Part shown: positions 35,174 to 45,974 of the stretch, piece by piece | Position numbering within the stretch: position 1 is the first letter of the stretch | Layout of the letters: every line of letters starts with the position of its first letter | Assembly: GCA_001599755.1 (NCBI GenBank) | Contig: BCHX01000001.1 | Location: forward strand, 186,001 to 250,000 | Length of the DNA: 64,000 bases | Reading direction: 5' to 3' | From: Gliomastix tumulicola | Lineage: Eukaryota > Ascomycota > Sordariomycetes > Hypocreales > Bionectriaceae | Notes under the pieces: model-generated | The model's database searches: none | The model's input: the letters and a program-made list of their open reading frames with translations, nothing else | Told to the model about the DNA's origin: nothing | Position numbers and translations under genes: made by a program

Positions 35174-36208
35174 GCTGGCGGTTGTCTTGAACGATTCGCG
35201 GAAGCGGTTCGAGGATCGGGGGTTTCGTCTGTGCAGCCGTTGTGCGTCGGGCGAACGGTCGAGACAGTCTACGACTATCTGTCCATGAAGTCCGTGTTCG
35301 AGCGGCGAAAGGAGCGTCGAAAGGAGGGAAGTGATGGGCGAAGCGATTCCTCACTTCATATCCAGTGCGTGAACACCTAACGAGGGGGGGATAAGGAGTG
35401 ACACGACACAGAGCTGAACGGCCACAGACGCAGCCCGCGAAGAGAGCGTCTGGAGGAGGGAAGAAGAGGCTTCCATCGTGGGAGCCAAAGGAAGAGCGAC
35501 AGTGGAAGGAATGGCGAATCTAGATAAACAGGGGTTCGGGATGATCTATTCAGCTCTAGCGCGCCGGTGCCGGCGATCCTTCGTCGGGATTTGGGGAAGA
35601 GAACTGATGGAACGATTAGAACTGATCAAAGTGACGATATTTCGCATTGATAAAATGGAAGTCAGTAGTTGAGACGATATTGTACATTCTAAGTCTAAGT
35701 CTATGATGTTGTACAGCAAGGAAAAGACAACCGAAACCAACAACTCGCACGCTTGCTCGTCACTCTGAGCTCTTCCCGTCCTCAACTTCAGCAAGCAAGT
35801 GGGGCTAAGCTAACAGGCCACTCGCTAAAGTTTCAGGCGTTCAGCTCCCCAAAATCCAAAAACAAACCAACAAATCAATCGCCAAAAAGATCATCCCGAA
35901 TCCATCGATCCAGCAACCCTCGCTCGTTCACGCAATCAATTCCAGACCCGACCATCGATCGTCACAACACGATTCTCGTTCTCATCGTCTTCCCTGCGAT
36001 CAGGCACGATAAACTCCGACAGACCCGTTGCATGGGAATTGAATTGGGCCCGTCAGGCGTCCAGCCCAGAGCGCACAGCCACCGCTTTGCTGGGATTGGA
36101 CTGCTTCACAGCCACGCTTCCCACCGCAGGGCGGGCCACTACACTGCAGCTGACCATCTCTGAAACCCGGCTTGGCCAGAGATTCGGCCGGGAGGGGAGG
36201 AGATGAGA
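35174..36208. other. Intergenic region
   Basis: This region contains the promoter of the MFS gene (-) and the 3' side of the small S/G/Y-rich gene (-). It includes an A-rich patch at about 35850-35890. No coding frame is supported. Confidence 0.5.
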
Positions 36209-36666
36209 TCATCGGCGGCTGCTGTAGTGGTGGCTGCTGGAGCTGTGGCTGCTGTAGCCGTTGTTGTTCCTGTTGCTGCTGCTGCTGCTATAGCCCTGAC
36301 CACCGCTGTGGCTCTGACCGCTATAGCCTTGGCCGCTATAGCTCTGGCTGCTGTAGCTCTGGCTGCCATAGTTGTTGCCACTGCTACTCCTGCTGCCGCT
36401 GCCGCTGCTGCTGCTGCTGCTGCTACCGCCGCCGTAGCCAGCAAGACGTGCAGAGATTGTCGGCCCTTCGTTTATGTAGCGATCCATGGAGTAGCCGCTG
36501 CTTCGAGACGAGCTGCTGCTGGGGTAATACCGGGTGCTGTTGCGGCCACTGTCAGCAGACGATCCCAGCGCCAAATGTCGTGCATGCAGCATACATACCT
36601 GGACGATGACGCAGACCCTTGAACAGGGCGCGTGGAGCTGTAGCTGTGACTGGACTGGGGGGCCAT
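36209..36666 (-). CDS. Small Ser/Gly/Tyr-rich low-complexity protein
   Basis: Exons are 36666-36599 and 36548-36209, giving 135 residues. The 50-bp intron has a GTATGT donor and a CTGACAG acceptor, and its removal joins SSSS to GRNSTRYYPSSSSSRSSGYS in frame. A short non-repetitive core, MDRYINEGPTISARLAGYGGG, lies at about 44-64. It is followed by Ser/Gly runs, then imperfect QSYSSQSYSGQGYSGQ repeats and a tail ending SSRR. There is no signal peptide or membrane segment. The composition resembles prion-like or RNA-granule low-complexity domains, but no function can be assigned. The minus-strand frame also stays open upstream to 36916 if the intron is retained. I prefer the spliced form because its start (MAPQSSHSYSS) matches the composition of the rest. 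Confidence 0.6.
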
Positions 36667-37539
36667 TTTGGTGGGTTGACAGACAGGCCTGGCTGGTAAC
36701 AATAATGTCTTGCAGAATCGATCTCACTTGACGTGTTGGCTTGTGTATGTATGTATGTCTTAGAACTGACTTGGGTGATCTAGAAAACCAACATCGTGGG
36801 CTGCACATCAAGGGCCCTTTAATACTTCTATCTACTACAATAACAACAACCCAACAAAGCCTAGAGATGCTGCCTGAGTCGAGCCATGCCTTGGAAACCG
36901 AAAGTCGAAATACCATGATATCCGCATCTCGCGCAAAACGAGCAAGTCGAACAACAGGCGCACCAGAGCGGCCTACCGACGGTAAGATGAAAGGGGGTTT
37001 CGTGCAATCACCGTGACCAGATGACGGAGTGGTTCCTCATCATCCAGGCCTTTTTTCCGCTTCCACGCCCATTGCGCCTCAGGCTTTTCGGCCGAGTTCG
37101 TTGTGCGCGTTGCGGGAAACGCTGAAGAGCCCCCCCCTGGTCACCTCCATAAACTACTGAAGCACGACTAGCATGCTGACAAGACAAGGCCCAAAAACCC
37201 CTGGCAAGTCGGTCATCCTCCTCAGGCCCGCCCCCCCCTGGGCTGTGCTTTCAAGGCAATTCTGCTGCGCACTGGCACCATCACCGACCTTCGCGCCGTG
37301 GCGTTTGCGAACCACGTCTGAACTGCCGATGGGAAGGCGTTCTTCGGTTTGATTTAAGTCAGCCTTTGGCTGTTCACACTCTTTCCTACTCTTTCCTCCC
37401 CTCTTTTCTTCCCACGCTCCCTCCATCCATCCATTCATTATTCTGCTTCTTCGCCTCTTCTCTCCTCTTCTTCTTCTTCTTCCCACTTACTCGCAGGTTT
37501 GTCAACCCTCTGAGGCTTTGAGCCTCTTGTCAGACCGAG
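36667..37539. other. Divergent intergenic region
   Basis: This shared upstream region lies between the S/G/Y-rich gene (-) and the zinc-finger gene (+). A strong C/T-rich leader (about 37380-37495) precedes the zinc-finger ATG. Confidence 0.5.
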
Positions 37540-40233
37540 ATGTCGCCGCGCTTCTACCCCTTCCGTCGGCGTGAGGCGGCGCAAGGCACACATGAGCAGC
37601 ATCACGGCACGCGCCCCCAGGGCTCCAAGCCTTCCATGCCTGAGCGCATCATGACTGGGGTTAAGGACCGTAGGGCATCTCTGCTCCCCTGCCGGGCGTT
37701 CTCTGCTTTATCTGACCGTTGCTCTATAGATGGCTTCAGGGGTTTCATCATCCGCAAGCTCGACGAGACAACCAGATGGGACAAGACTGCAGTGAACGAC
37801 ATGCCGTCCGCTACGAATGACTGCCCTGAGAGCACGCCGTCTGTCGCCACGACGGAGGGAAGCAGCTCGCCTCAGTCACCGGCCGAGCATCCCATGGACG
37901 ATGCACAGAAGGAGCTTCCACCCCCTCGTCCGCACAGTGATGCTCGCGAAGCGTCCTGGAGCACAGTCGACACAGTCGACACCGACTTCACCCTCCACGA
38001 TTCCGACCCAGCGACGGCTTCGGATGTCAAGAGGTTCTCAGGCACATCGCCCGCCAACGCGGCCATGAAGCGTCTCTCGCTGCGTTCCTCCAGGGCCTCT
38101 GGTGGCACCGGCAAGCTCATCAAGCGTCACTCATATGGCTCGACCATCAGGTGGTCCATCGAATCCGCCTCCATCTTCAGCCACCGCATGTCGTCCTCTT
38201 CGACGACCACCGTCGCCTCAACAAATAACGACCTGGCCATGGTGGGAGCTGCGGCCAATACTACTACTACTACTCGCGACTCGAGAGACTTCAAGAAGCC
38301 GAGGACGGACAAGTCGCCCTTCTCGTCGCAGACTACGCTTGATCTGCATGACTGGAGCAGTCAGCGCCAGTCACTCGACGGGTCGTTGATGGGCGCCGCT
38401 GCTGATGCCGGCCTCCTCCTTCGGGAGGCCATCTCCCCTTCAGCCTACCCCATCAGTCCCGAGATACACCTCCCCAAGGGGTCAGACCTGGTCGAGAGCC
38501 AGATGAAGGGCCTCATGATCCAGGACCCGGACCCGGAGAAGTCTGGGAAAGCACTGAGCATCATCTCCGAGGCCTGCACGGACGCGAGCCACGGCGCAAA
38601 CGACATCCCGGTGTCTCCTGATGGTCTTCTCGCCCCGCACAGTCCCAACCTGCACCACCCGGCGGCGTCCTTCTCCACCAACGCGTCCGAGAAGGTCTTC
38701 TCCGTCGGCAGCCCTCCGGTCCGGATGCCCTCGACTCGCGAGACGTCGGTGGACATGGACGATGGCGAGGGAGACCAGGATGATGAGGAGTCGCTGTCAG
38801 ACACGTCGGAGGAGACGGACAGCTCGTTCATCGAGCGGTTCAACGCGACTTCTCTGGGCCCCGAGATGCTCTCGGACATGCTTGCGCTGCGGCAGGAGAT
38901 CATGTCCATCGTCGAGACAAACGTGATTGAGTGGATGCGATCCTGTCCCGCGGGACGCTCGAACCAGCAGCTATCGGGTTCGCCGTATTCGTACCCAACT
39001 TCTGGAAACAACGGCTCCGAGACGCCAGGAGGAGGAGGAGGAGGAGGTCAAGCTGGTCGGGGGACCAAGAGAAGCTTCAACGACGACCAGTCGAGCAATA
39101 ACAACACTCCCGGGGGCGGCCAAGGCGGAGACGACCCGAAGCGTCAGAAGACGGCCAGTCCGCCCGAGGAGGCTCAGAGCCTGCCTCTCGCGTGCCCGTT
39201 CGTCAAGAGACATCCTGATCATCCGTGGCCTCACGTCTGCCAGACCGGATTCCTGACCGTTTCCCGACTCAAGTACGTACCCAATCCTCATATACATAGC
39301 ACAGCTACCACCCAACTAGTAATCAAAGCTGTTCTTCCTTGCTAACATGCCTTTTTTTTTTTTCAACTACGTAGGGAGCACATATACCGGAAGCACGCCC
39401 TCCCGATTCACTGCAAGCGGTGCTTCAACCAGTTCAAGACGGAAGCCGAGCTCGATAACCACTCCCAGCAAGAGATCTCCTGCAACCGCACGCCTACCCC
39501 GGACTGGATGATTGGCCACATCAGCGAGGACAAGAGAAAACGTATCAAGTCGAGGAAGGGCATCCAGAACCTGTCGGAGCCGGTCAAGTGGAATGGTGTT
39601 TATCAGATCCTATTCCCAGACCAGGATCTTCCGACTGATCCATGTGAGTTCGCTCCCCCCCTTTCCTTCCCATGCTTTCTCTGCTGTCGACGTTGACATC
39701 GTACTGACTTACTGGCCGCAGATTGCGAGTTGGGATCACTGGATATGCAGATGAGCTCCAAGAAGCTAAGGCAGCTCCATCAAGAATCGGTACAGATGGC
39801 CAAGGAGAAGCTGGAGGCCGTTTCGGACCTCCCCAAGGACGCGACCGAGCTCATTGTGGGAATCATTGAAGACATATTCCAGCGCCTCAAAAGATCGGAC
39901 TCGGAGTCGGGCGTGGCAACCACAACCTATGATGGAGCGACGCCCGCGGAGGCCTTGCGACTCAACGAGCCGGCCGATGACACGGCAAAGGCAGGGATGC
40001 AGTTCGACGCGCAGCCGCAGGGGATAGTTTCCCAACATGATCCGACGTTGCTCGAAGACACCGACTTTCAAGGATCCTTTGGCGACTTCCTCAACAGGAG
40101 AGACTTGGCCAACAATGGAGGCTTCCCCGACAATGGGGGCTTCCCCGACAATGGAGGCTATCCCGGCTACGAAGACTTCAACGACGGGGACTTTGATAAC
40201 CAATTTTGGGATCAAAACCATCATCCCCAATAA
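37540..40233 (+). CDS. Fungal C2H2-like zinc-finger protein
   Basis: Exons are 37540-39272, 39375-39643 and 39722-40233, giving 837 residues. The first 550 residues are Ser/Thr/Asp-rich and probably disordered. A domain I recognise from many fungal proteins follows: LACPFVKRHPDHPWPHVC, SRLKEHIYRKH, then a finger with Cys591, Cys594 and His607 (HCKRCFNQFKTEAELDNH) and Cys614, then IKSRKGIQNLSEPVKWNGVYQILFP. The next segment (MAKEKLEAVSDLPKDATELIVGIIEDIFQRL) is helical. The C-terminus has three near-identical six-residue repeats (NGGFPD) encoded by 18-bp units, then an acidic end. The probable role is nuclear and nucleic-acid binding, by inference. A decayed paralogue lies 1.3 kb downstream in the same orientation. 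Confidence 0.85.
40114..40167 (+). repeat. Three 18-bp coding tandem repeats
   Basis: Units at 40114-40131, 40132-40149 and 40150-40167 each encode NGG(F/Y)P(D/G) near the C-terminus of the zinc-finger protein. The first two differ at a single base, which suggests recent slippage. Confidence 0.85.
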
Positions 40234-41515
40234 GTACCAACGACAGCAGTGCAAGTCTGCGGCACCAAGATACCCATGATATTATAATACCCTGATGTAT
40301 ACATAAGTAAGGAGTTTGTGCGGGTTTCTGGAAAATGTTCTATGGACGATGTCACGATCGTCAACGAAGGGAGAGGATTGTTAATGGGCGTTGGGCTGGT
40401 TGAGACATGAAGTGACAAGTCGAGGTTGAGATGGTTGATGCTTTTATGTGGTTTATCTTTTCCCTCAACAGCACTGCTGCTTTTATGACTTACTTAAATG
40501 AAATGGCCACCGATGTCATGATATATTCACGTCTCAATTGGGCTGTTTGCTCTCTTAATATCTGTGATCTGTCAATCTCACGTCGTCGAGAAATTCGCCT
40601 TCTTCGTGACCGCCCAGAAGATACAAGTGCCAAACGACACCTCAGGCTTACTGCAGGGGTTTCACTATTGCATACGTGCGTCTTACATCCAGCCACATGC
40701 GCAGCACTTGTTCCGCCCAGCTGTTTTGCGCGTGCGAGAAACCTCGATCCAGAAGTGAAGTCCTGGTTGGATCTCACCTGCGCCTCAGCAGCGCCTGAAC
40801 CAGATGCGAACCACCGAGCCATTGATGTGGTCGCCTTTTCACAGGCGTTTTCCGCCACGTCATACTCATTATTATTATTTTCTCACGCGGCTTGTTCCAG
40901 AGAGCCTTCTTTTTCCGACTTCACTTCATTTCATCTCATTTTCATCAATCCCCTCTCTGAAAGAGAATCCACCAGCCAAGACCCAGGCCTCCTCTACCGA
41001 ATCGATCACATAAATCTCAATGTTCAGGCTGCCTGAGCCTAATGGAGGAAGGCAAGATATATTCCACGGGCTAGGCAGCGGCCGTGATCCAGCCGACCAA
41101 CGAGAGCGCCCATCCTCGAGGTTAGACTACGCCGCAACTTCCCTGCAATATAAGGCATCCATCTACCTTCATCAAGTTTCGGCAAGCTCATGCTGATCCT
41201 ATAGATGGCTCTATATTCGCTCAAAAGCTGAATGAGTCACCTCGGCGGGAGAAGTCCAGACCTTGCGAGGGCTCGCCCATGGCAGGTATCACCCCCAAGT
41301 ACAGACCGTCCGTCAAAATGACGAAGGCCGAGGAACCGGGTAGAGGCGAGCCAGGCCGGGTTAATGCCCTCAAGGACCAGCCACCTGGATTGGTAAGCTT
41401 CGTGATAGAAAGGCTACTGGGAAAAGGATGAGCTTCATTAGACCTGACCTGGGGCTAGGAACCATCACTGGGCGTCAACCCAGATCGGAGTGCTCTCCCA
41501 GACTCCCCTTCTCCG
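40234..41515. other. Intergenic region between the paralogues
   Basis: This contains the 3' end of the intact zinc-finger gene and the former promoter of its damaged copy. A 201-codon frame at 40431-41036 has no repeat, domain or compositional coherence and was not accepted. Confidence 0.5.
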
Positions 41516-42373
41516 ATGGCAACCAACAAGCATTTCGATCCAGTTCCCAACGACACGGCGACCAAGAACCTCGAGCCTCAATCACCGAACTTAACCATTC
41601 ATTCATCCACGGAAATTTCAGTCTCCGTGGATGACCCAGCCAGCTCACCAGCAGGCGTGCTGGCCTCAGGCGAGGGCATTCTTAACCAACCGTTCAGTGC
41701 TGCTACTCCGCGTGGATCAGCGGACTCAACTAGACCTCTCAAGTCGACGAGCTCCTCGGACAGCAGTGTTCCCGATGACGAATGCGACAGCGGGTGCCTA
41801 TCCCTAGACCAGCCAGTGGCCGGCATACTAGTAGAAGAGGCCATCTCTCCTTCGCCCGACGCACTGGATCGTGACATGAAAGTTCCCGATGAGCCACATT
41901 TGATCGAGACCAGGCTCAGGGGACTCACGATATACGACTCTGACTCCGAGAACTTCGACGATACAATGAGTAGCAGCCTCTCAGAAGCCTGCACCGACGC
42001 TGCCAGTACCTCGGGTGGTCAGCCGTCAAAACCAAGTGTGTCCGCCTCCAGGCCTGGTCGACCGTTGGACGCCGGGCTATGGGACTCCGATGATCATTCC
42101 CCAGCCTACAGTCTGGTTATTCAGCAGAGCCGTCCGCGATCTACGTCCGCGGAAGGCATGCAAAGGACTCCCAAGCGTCGAAGAAGAACAACGAGTGAGT
42201 CACGAAAGCAAGCCACCGCAGATCTGCCTCTTGCCTGCCCCTTCGCGAAGAAACACCCGAGGCACCAATGGCCCAACGTGTGCTAGACCGGCTTCTCATC
42301 CGTTTCTCGCATCAAGTTCGTGGATAGCCCCTTGAACACAATCAGCGCGCGACACTACTAACAATGGCTGGGC

Positions 42374-42405
<32 letters not shown>

Positions 42406-43350
42406 TACCGCCTCGACCCCTCCTTTTGCCTTCTCCTCCGAAGCCCGGACCAGAGAAGAAAAGAAAGGGAGGGCCGGCGAGTTCCAGAATCAGTCGCTGC
42501 ATGTCACTCTCCAGCTGAATCATGTGGAGAAGATACCTCCTCCCCCCCCCCCCCCCAAGGGAACACATCTATCGAAGGCACATGCTCCCGGTCCACTGCA
42601 GGAGGTGCTTCCAAGAATTCGATACCGAGGCCGAGCTGGATAATCACCATCAGCGAGGCACTCCCTGCAGTCGCAAAGACCGCCCACTATCCATCATCGG
42701 CGGAATCACCGCCGAGGCGAAAAACCGCGTCAAATCAAGAAAGGATATCCAGAACAAATCCGAGGCCCCTGAAATGGAACGGCCCGTATCAAATCCTCTT
42801 CCCCGGAGACCCTGTCCCGAAAAGTCCGCGTAAGTGAAAGCCCCCTTCTTAGCCTTCGTTCGATGCACGGCACGTATATTGATTGACCTACGTGGACGGG
42901 CATAGACGTCGACAGACCACCGGACAAGAGGGCGGAAAGGGATCTCTCTCTCTCTTCCAGGAAACATCCTGACGGATGATCAAAGAGAAGATTGGAATGA
43001 TTCCAGATTTGGCAGACCATTTGAGCCTGCGTATTCTTGAGGCCGTCGACGATGTCTTCGATTCCATCGAACCGTCCAGTCCAGCGAGATCTCGGAAAAG
43101 ACGATCGAATGGAGATGAATCGACAAACGAACCCGCGTATAAGCACTGTCCAATACCAGACAAACGGGATAACGATGTCACGGTGCCGCCCGCCGAGAAC
43201 GATCATGAAGCAGACTCGCTCAAACAAGTGTCAGTGGAGGATGACCTATCCTGGCTCGACAATATCGATGTCGACAATTTCTTCCAGGATACGATCAACG
43301 ACGGGAGCTTCATGCCCATAGATCATGAGTTAGCAGTCTTCCTCAAGTAA
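41516..43350 (+). pseudogene. Decayed tandem paralogue of the zinc-finger gene
   Basis: The locus parallels the 37540-40233 gene exon by exon. It keeps EEAISPS, LIETRLRGLTIYDSDSE and SEACTDA in the variable half. It also keeps LPLACPFAKKHPRHQWPNVC, SRIKEHIYRRHMLPVHCRRCFQEFDTEAELDNH and NRVKSRKDIQNKSE in the zinc-finger part, and a MIKEKIGMIPDLADH helix near the end. At least three lesions are present. A TAG at 42284-42286 stands where the paralogue has CAG. A one-base shift near 42764 follows NKSE, after which PLKWNGPYQILFPGDP continues in another frame. In the last exon a TGA lies at 42977-42979 ahead of the helical segment. The first intron (about 42316-42559) is inflated by long C runs. 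I cannot exclude that part of it is still transcribed. Confidence 0.8.
42375..42405. repeat. Poly(C) run, 31 bases
   Basis: An uninterrupted run of 31 C lies inside the presumed first intron of the zinc-finger pseudogene. A second run of 15 C lies at 42542-42556, just before the intron's acceptor. Their exact lengths may be unreliable because such runs are hard to sequence. Confidence 0.85.
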
Positions 43351-43676
43351 TGCAAAGCCAGCCAGTCCATCCTTCACCAGCGCAATTGCGAAACTCCTCA
43401 GGTCAGATTTAGCGCTGTCATTATCATTATACCCTCGTCATTGCGTATCTATGTTCCGAGAATCCCTCCAAGTCGTAGCGAGACTCAGCCACGTCGTCTG
43501 TCTTTCAGACAGGACAAGGGATCGCGGAGTCAAACACCAAACATTGGATAATCCGGCGCATCTGGGCCCCCATAGCCGGCCAAGCCGCCGCTGGCAAAGT
43601 TGTCGGCAAAGAACCCATAATGATAGATGTTCGCCTCTGGGACGGTAAGACCCAAGGCGGTGCTGGGACCCTCCTG
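43351..43676. other. Convergent intergenic region
   Basis: This 326-bp spacer lies between the zinc-finger pseudogene and the 3' end of csnB. No gene was seen. Confidence 0.5.
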
Positions 43677-45294
43677 CTAGGTCAGATCCACTGCCTTGGC
43701 CTTCTTCCCTTTCGCCGCCTGGGCCGTAAGGGCCGCCTGGGCCGCCTGGGCCTCGCGAGACCGAAGCGCCACATCCATGCCTTCCTCCCCGAGATTGCCG
43801 AAGTCGACAGTCTTAAAGCCTTCGCTCTGGTTCAGGATGGTGCCGTAGAGGTCCCCGATGTTCTCTGTCAGCTGGCTAAGCGCGAGCAGGCGGTCACGGT
43901 CGAGGTCGTCAACAATCTCGAGGGTGCCGTCCAGCTCGTTGATCTTGCCCTGGATCTTCTTGTCCACGATGAGGTATCCGATGATGTCCTGGACCTCGGA
44001 TTCCGCGACGCGGAGCTCCTGCGCGATCTGCGAGAGTTTCACACGCGAGTACGGCTTGATGATCCTCACGATACCCTTCAGGCGCAAGTTCCGCGTGACC
44101 TCGTCGATGTTCTCAGCGATGAAGCTGTCCGTCAGTAGGTCTTGGTTGGCCTGGAGAGTCTTCTCGTAGCTGTGGACATCGTCTCGCTGGTAGGCGTCCA
44201 CGAGCTCCGTCATGGCCGAGATGCGCGGATCCGTCTTGTAAGGCTTGGTCTCCTGCGAGTCGAACGGGTTGATGTCGGACTTGGTCAGCATCGTCGTGAG
44301 CAGCAGGTACTTGAGCACCTGGATCCTCTGCAGCGAGCCGGCCTCGTCGTAGTTGCGGAACGATTCGAAGAAGTCGATCTGGGCGTCCTTCCAGTTCTCC
44401 TCGCTCATGTGCATCTTGCCGCCGCACTCCCTGATGATGCCCATGATGCGGGGATGCGGCACAGCGGACTTAACCTTGAGCGCGCGCTGGTACAGGGCCT
44501 TGAGCTGCTTGTTCTTCTTCATCTCGGTGAGCATCTGGATCTCGAGCGCGTACGCCTCGAGCGAGTACGTGCCCTTGCTCGGGTCGTCGCTGCCGTCCTC
44601 CTTCTGGCACGCCTTGTGCAGCTCTCGGAGCTTCTTAGTCACCGACTGGTAGTCCTTGCGGTCGAGGAGGAGTTTGGCGAGCTTGACGTTGGTCTTGAGC
44701 CACAGCCGCTCGTTATTCGTGCTCTGGAAGCTCTGGAGGGTGAGGGAGTAGAACTGCTCGACCGCGCGCACGGCCTCGGGGGTGTCGGCGTTTTTCTCTA
44801 CGCGGTCGAGCATGTTGTTGATCGACTTCTCGGAGTAGTTGCGGGTGACGGCGGATTTAACGTAGGTAAGGAGCTCGGCGTAGTGCTCGATTGCCTAGAG
44901 GCGGAGAGGTCAGACATCGGGGAGGATATTGAATGGGCATCAGCATCCACGAACCTTGTCGTACTGGCCCATCTTGAACTCCAGTTTCGTCGCCTGCTTT
45001 ACGCTCTTGAAGCCCCATTCCCCCTTCTCCTCCAGAGGCGGTATGCTGAGGAACTCTTGGATTGCATCGCTTGGGTCGGAGGCTTTCAGCTGCTTGGCGT
45101 TGTAGTATTTGTTCTCGATATCGACGTCGCCCGTCTCCTCGTCATCTTCTTCCTCGTACTCGAAGTCGTATCTGCAGAAGGAACGTCAGTAGCCCGGCGC
45201 GGGGGGGGGGATTTTGGTCACGCTCAATGGAGGGGAGAAGGTGAACGCACTGCTCCTCGTCAGACTCCTGCATGAAGTCCTCGTCGTCCGACAT
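43677..45294 (-). CDS. csnB: COP9 signalosome subunit 2 (CSN2)
   Basis: Exons are 45294-45251, 45171-44955 and 44894-43677, giving 492 residues. The protein starts MSDDEDFMQESDEEQYDFEYEEEDDEE, the acidic opening typical of CSN2, then NKYYNAKQLKASDPSDAIQEFLSIP, the start of the TPR-like helical array. A PCI domain follows in the C-terminal third (about 330-430), including SRVKLSQIAQELRVAESEVQDIIGYLIVDKKIQGKI. The tail ends in an Ala/Lys-rich stretch. CSN2 is a scaffold of the COP9 signalosome, which removes NEDD8 from cullins. In filamentous fungi the complex governs sexual development and secondary metabolism. The first exon is short (44 nt), and both introns restore frame. Length and domain order are normal. 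Confidence 0.96.
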
Positions 45295-45974
45295 TGTAAC
45301 GGCAAGCTGAGAGTAAGGATAGAAACAATTGGATATCGCGTCAGGGAGGCACAGGAAGCAATGCGGCGTGCGGAAGAAGCGTACGGCGAGATCAAGAGAT
45401 GGGCTGGAGGGAGCTGTCATGAATGAAGCTCGAGGTGCAAGTTGGTGGGTGGGGTGCAACGACATCGCCTGGCCCGTGCTCTGCTGACTCAGCACCCCCG
45501 CGCTGGCGTCAACTACCCTGGAGCCCTCCCCTACTTCCTGGCCGCCGGCACGTATTAGTTGAGTTGTTGGTAGTCTGGCAGCTTGAGAAACATTAAGAGC
45601 ATTAAGAGTGTCTGAGAATGACGAGTTTTACAAGCTATTCAATTATTCATCAGCTGGTTCATGCTTAGGCATGCTTTGTTGTGATTAATTCCCACCAAAA
45701 TCTGAACCTCTCCCAACTCATCACCAGGGATAGACAGCCATACATGCAGCATCTCGACATCTGGGGATTATCACCACGTGCTTAGCAGATGAGCTAGAGT
45801 TACAGCATTACCTACCTCTTTATCTTTAATAAAGCCCTTGTATCATATAGTAGGGCAACGTCATAAGTGATCCAACGGGTATCCTGAGTACCTAGACCAA
45901 AAAGTAGAAAGAAGTTGTATCCAGAACAAGGCTCGCTCTAGGGACGGCGAGGTGAGGAAGACACTGAAAGAAGT
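45295..45974. other. Intergenic region
   Basis: This contains the csnB promoter and the 3' flank of the GS-like gene. The middle part (about 45580-45900) is AT-rich. No coding frame is supported. Confidence 0.5.

Noticed and set aside
36549..36916. Unspliced 235-codon version of the S/G/Y-rich protein starting at 36916
   Set aside because: The upstream part is Cys/Val-rich and unrelated to the rest; a good 50-bp intron and an ATG with matching composition give a better model.
40431..41036. 201-codon frame between the zinc-finger paralogues
   Set aside because: No similarity to the paralogues or to any family I know; composition looks like translated intergenic DNA.
44142..45275. 377-codon plus-strand frame opposite csnB
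   Set aside because: Leu/Val/Arg-rich shadow that crosses two csnB introns, with no recognisable domain.
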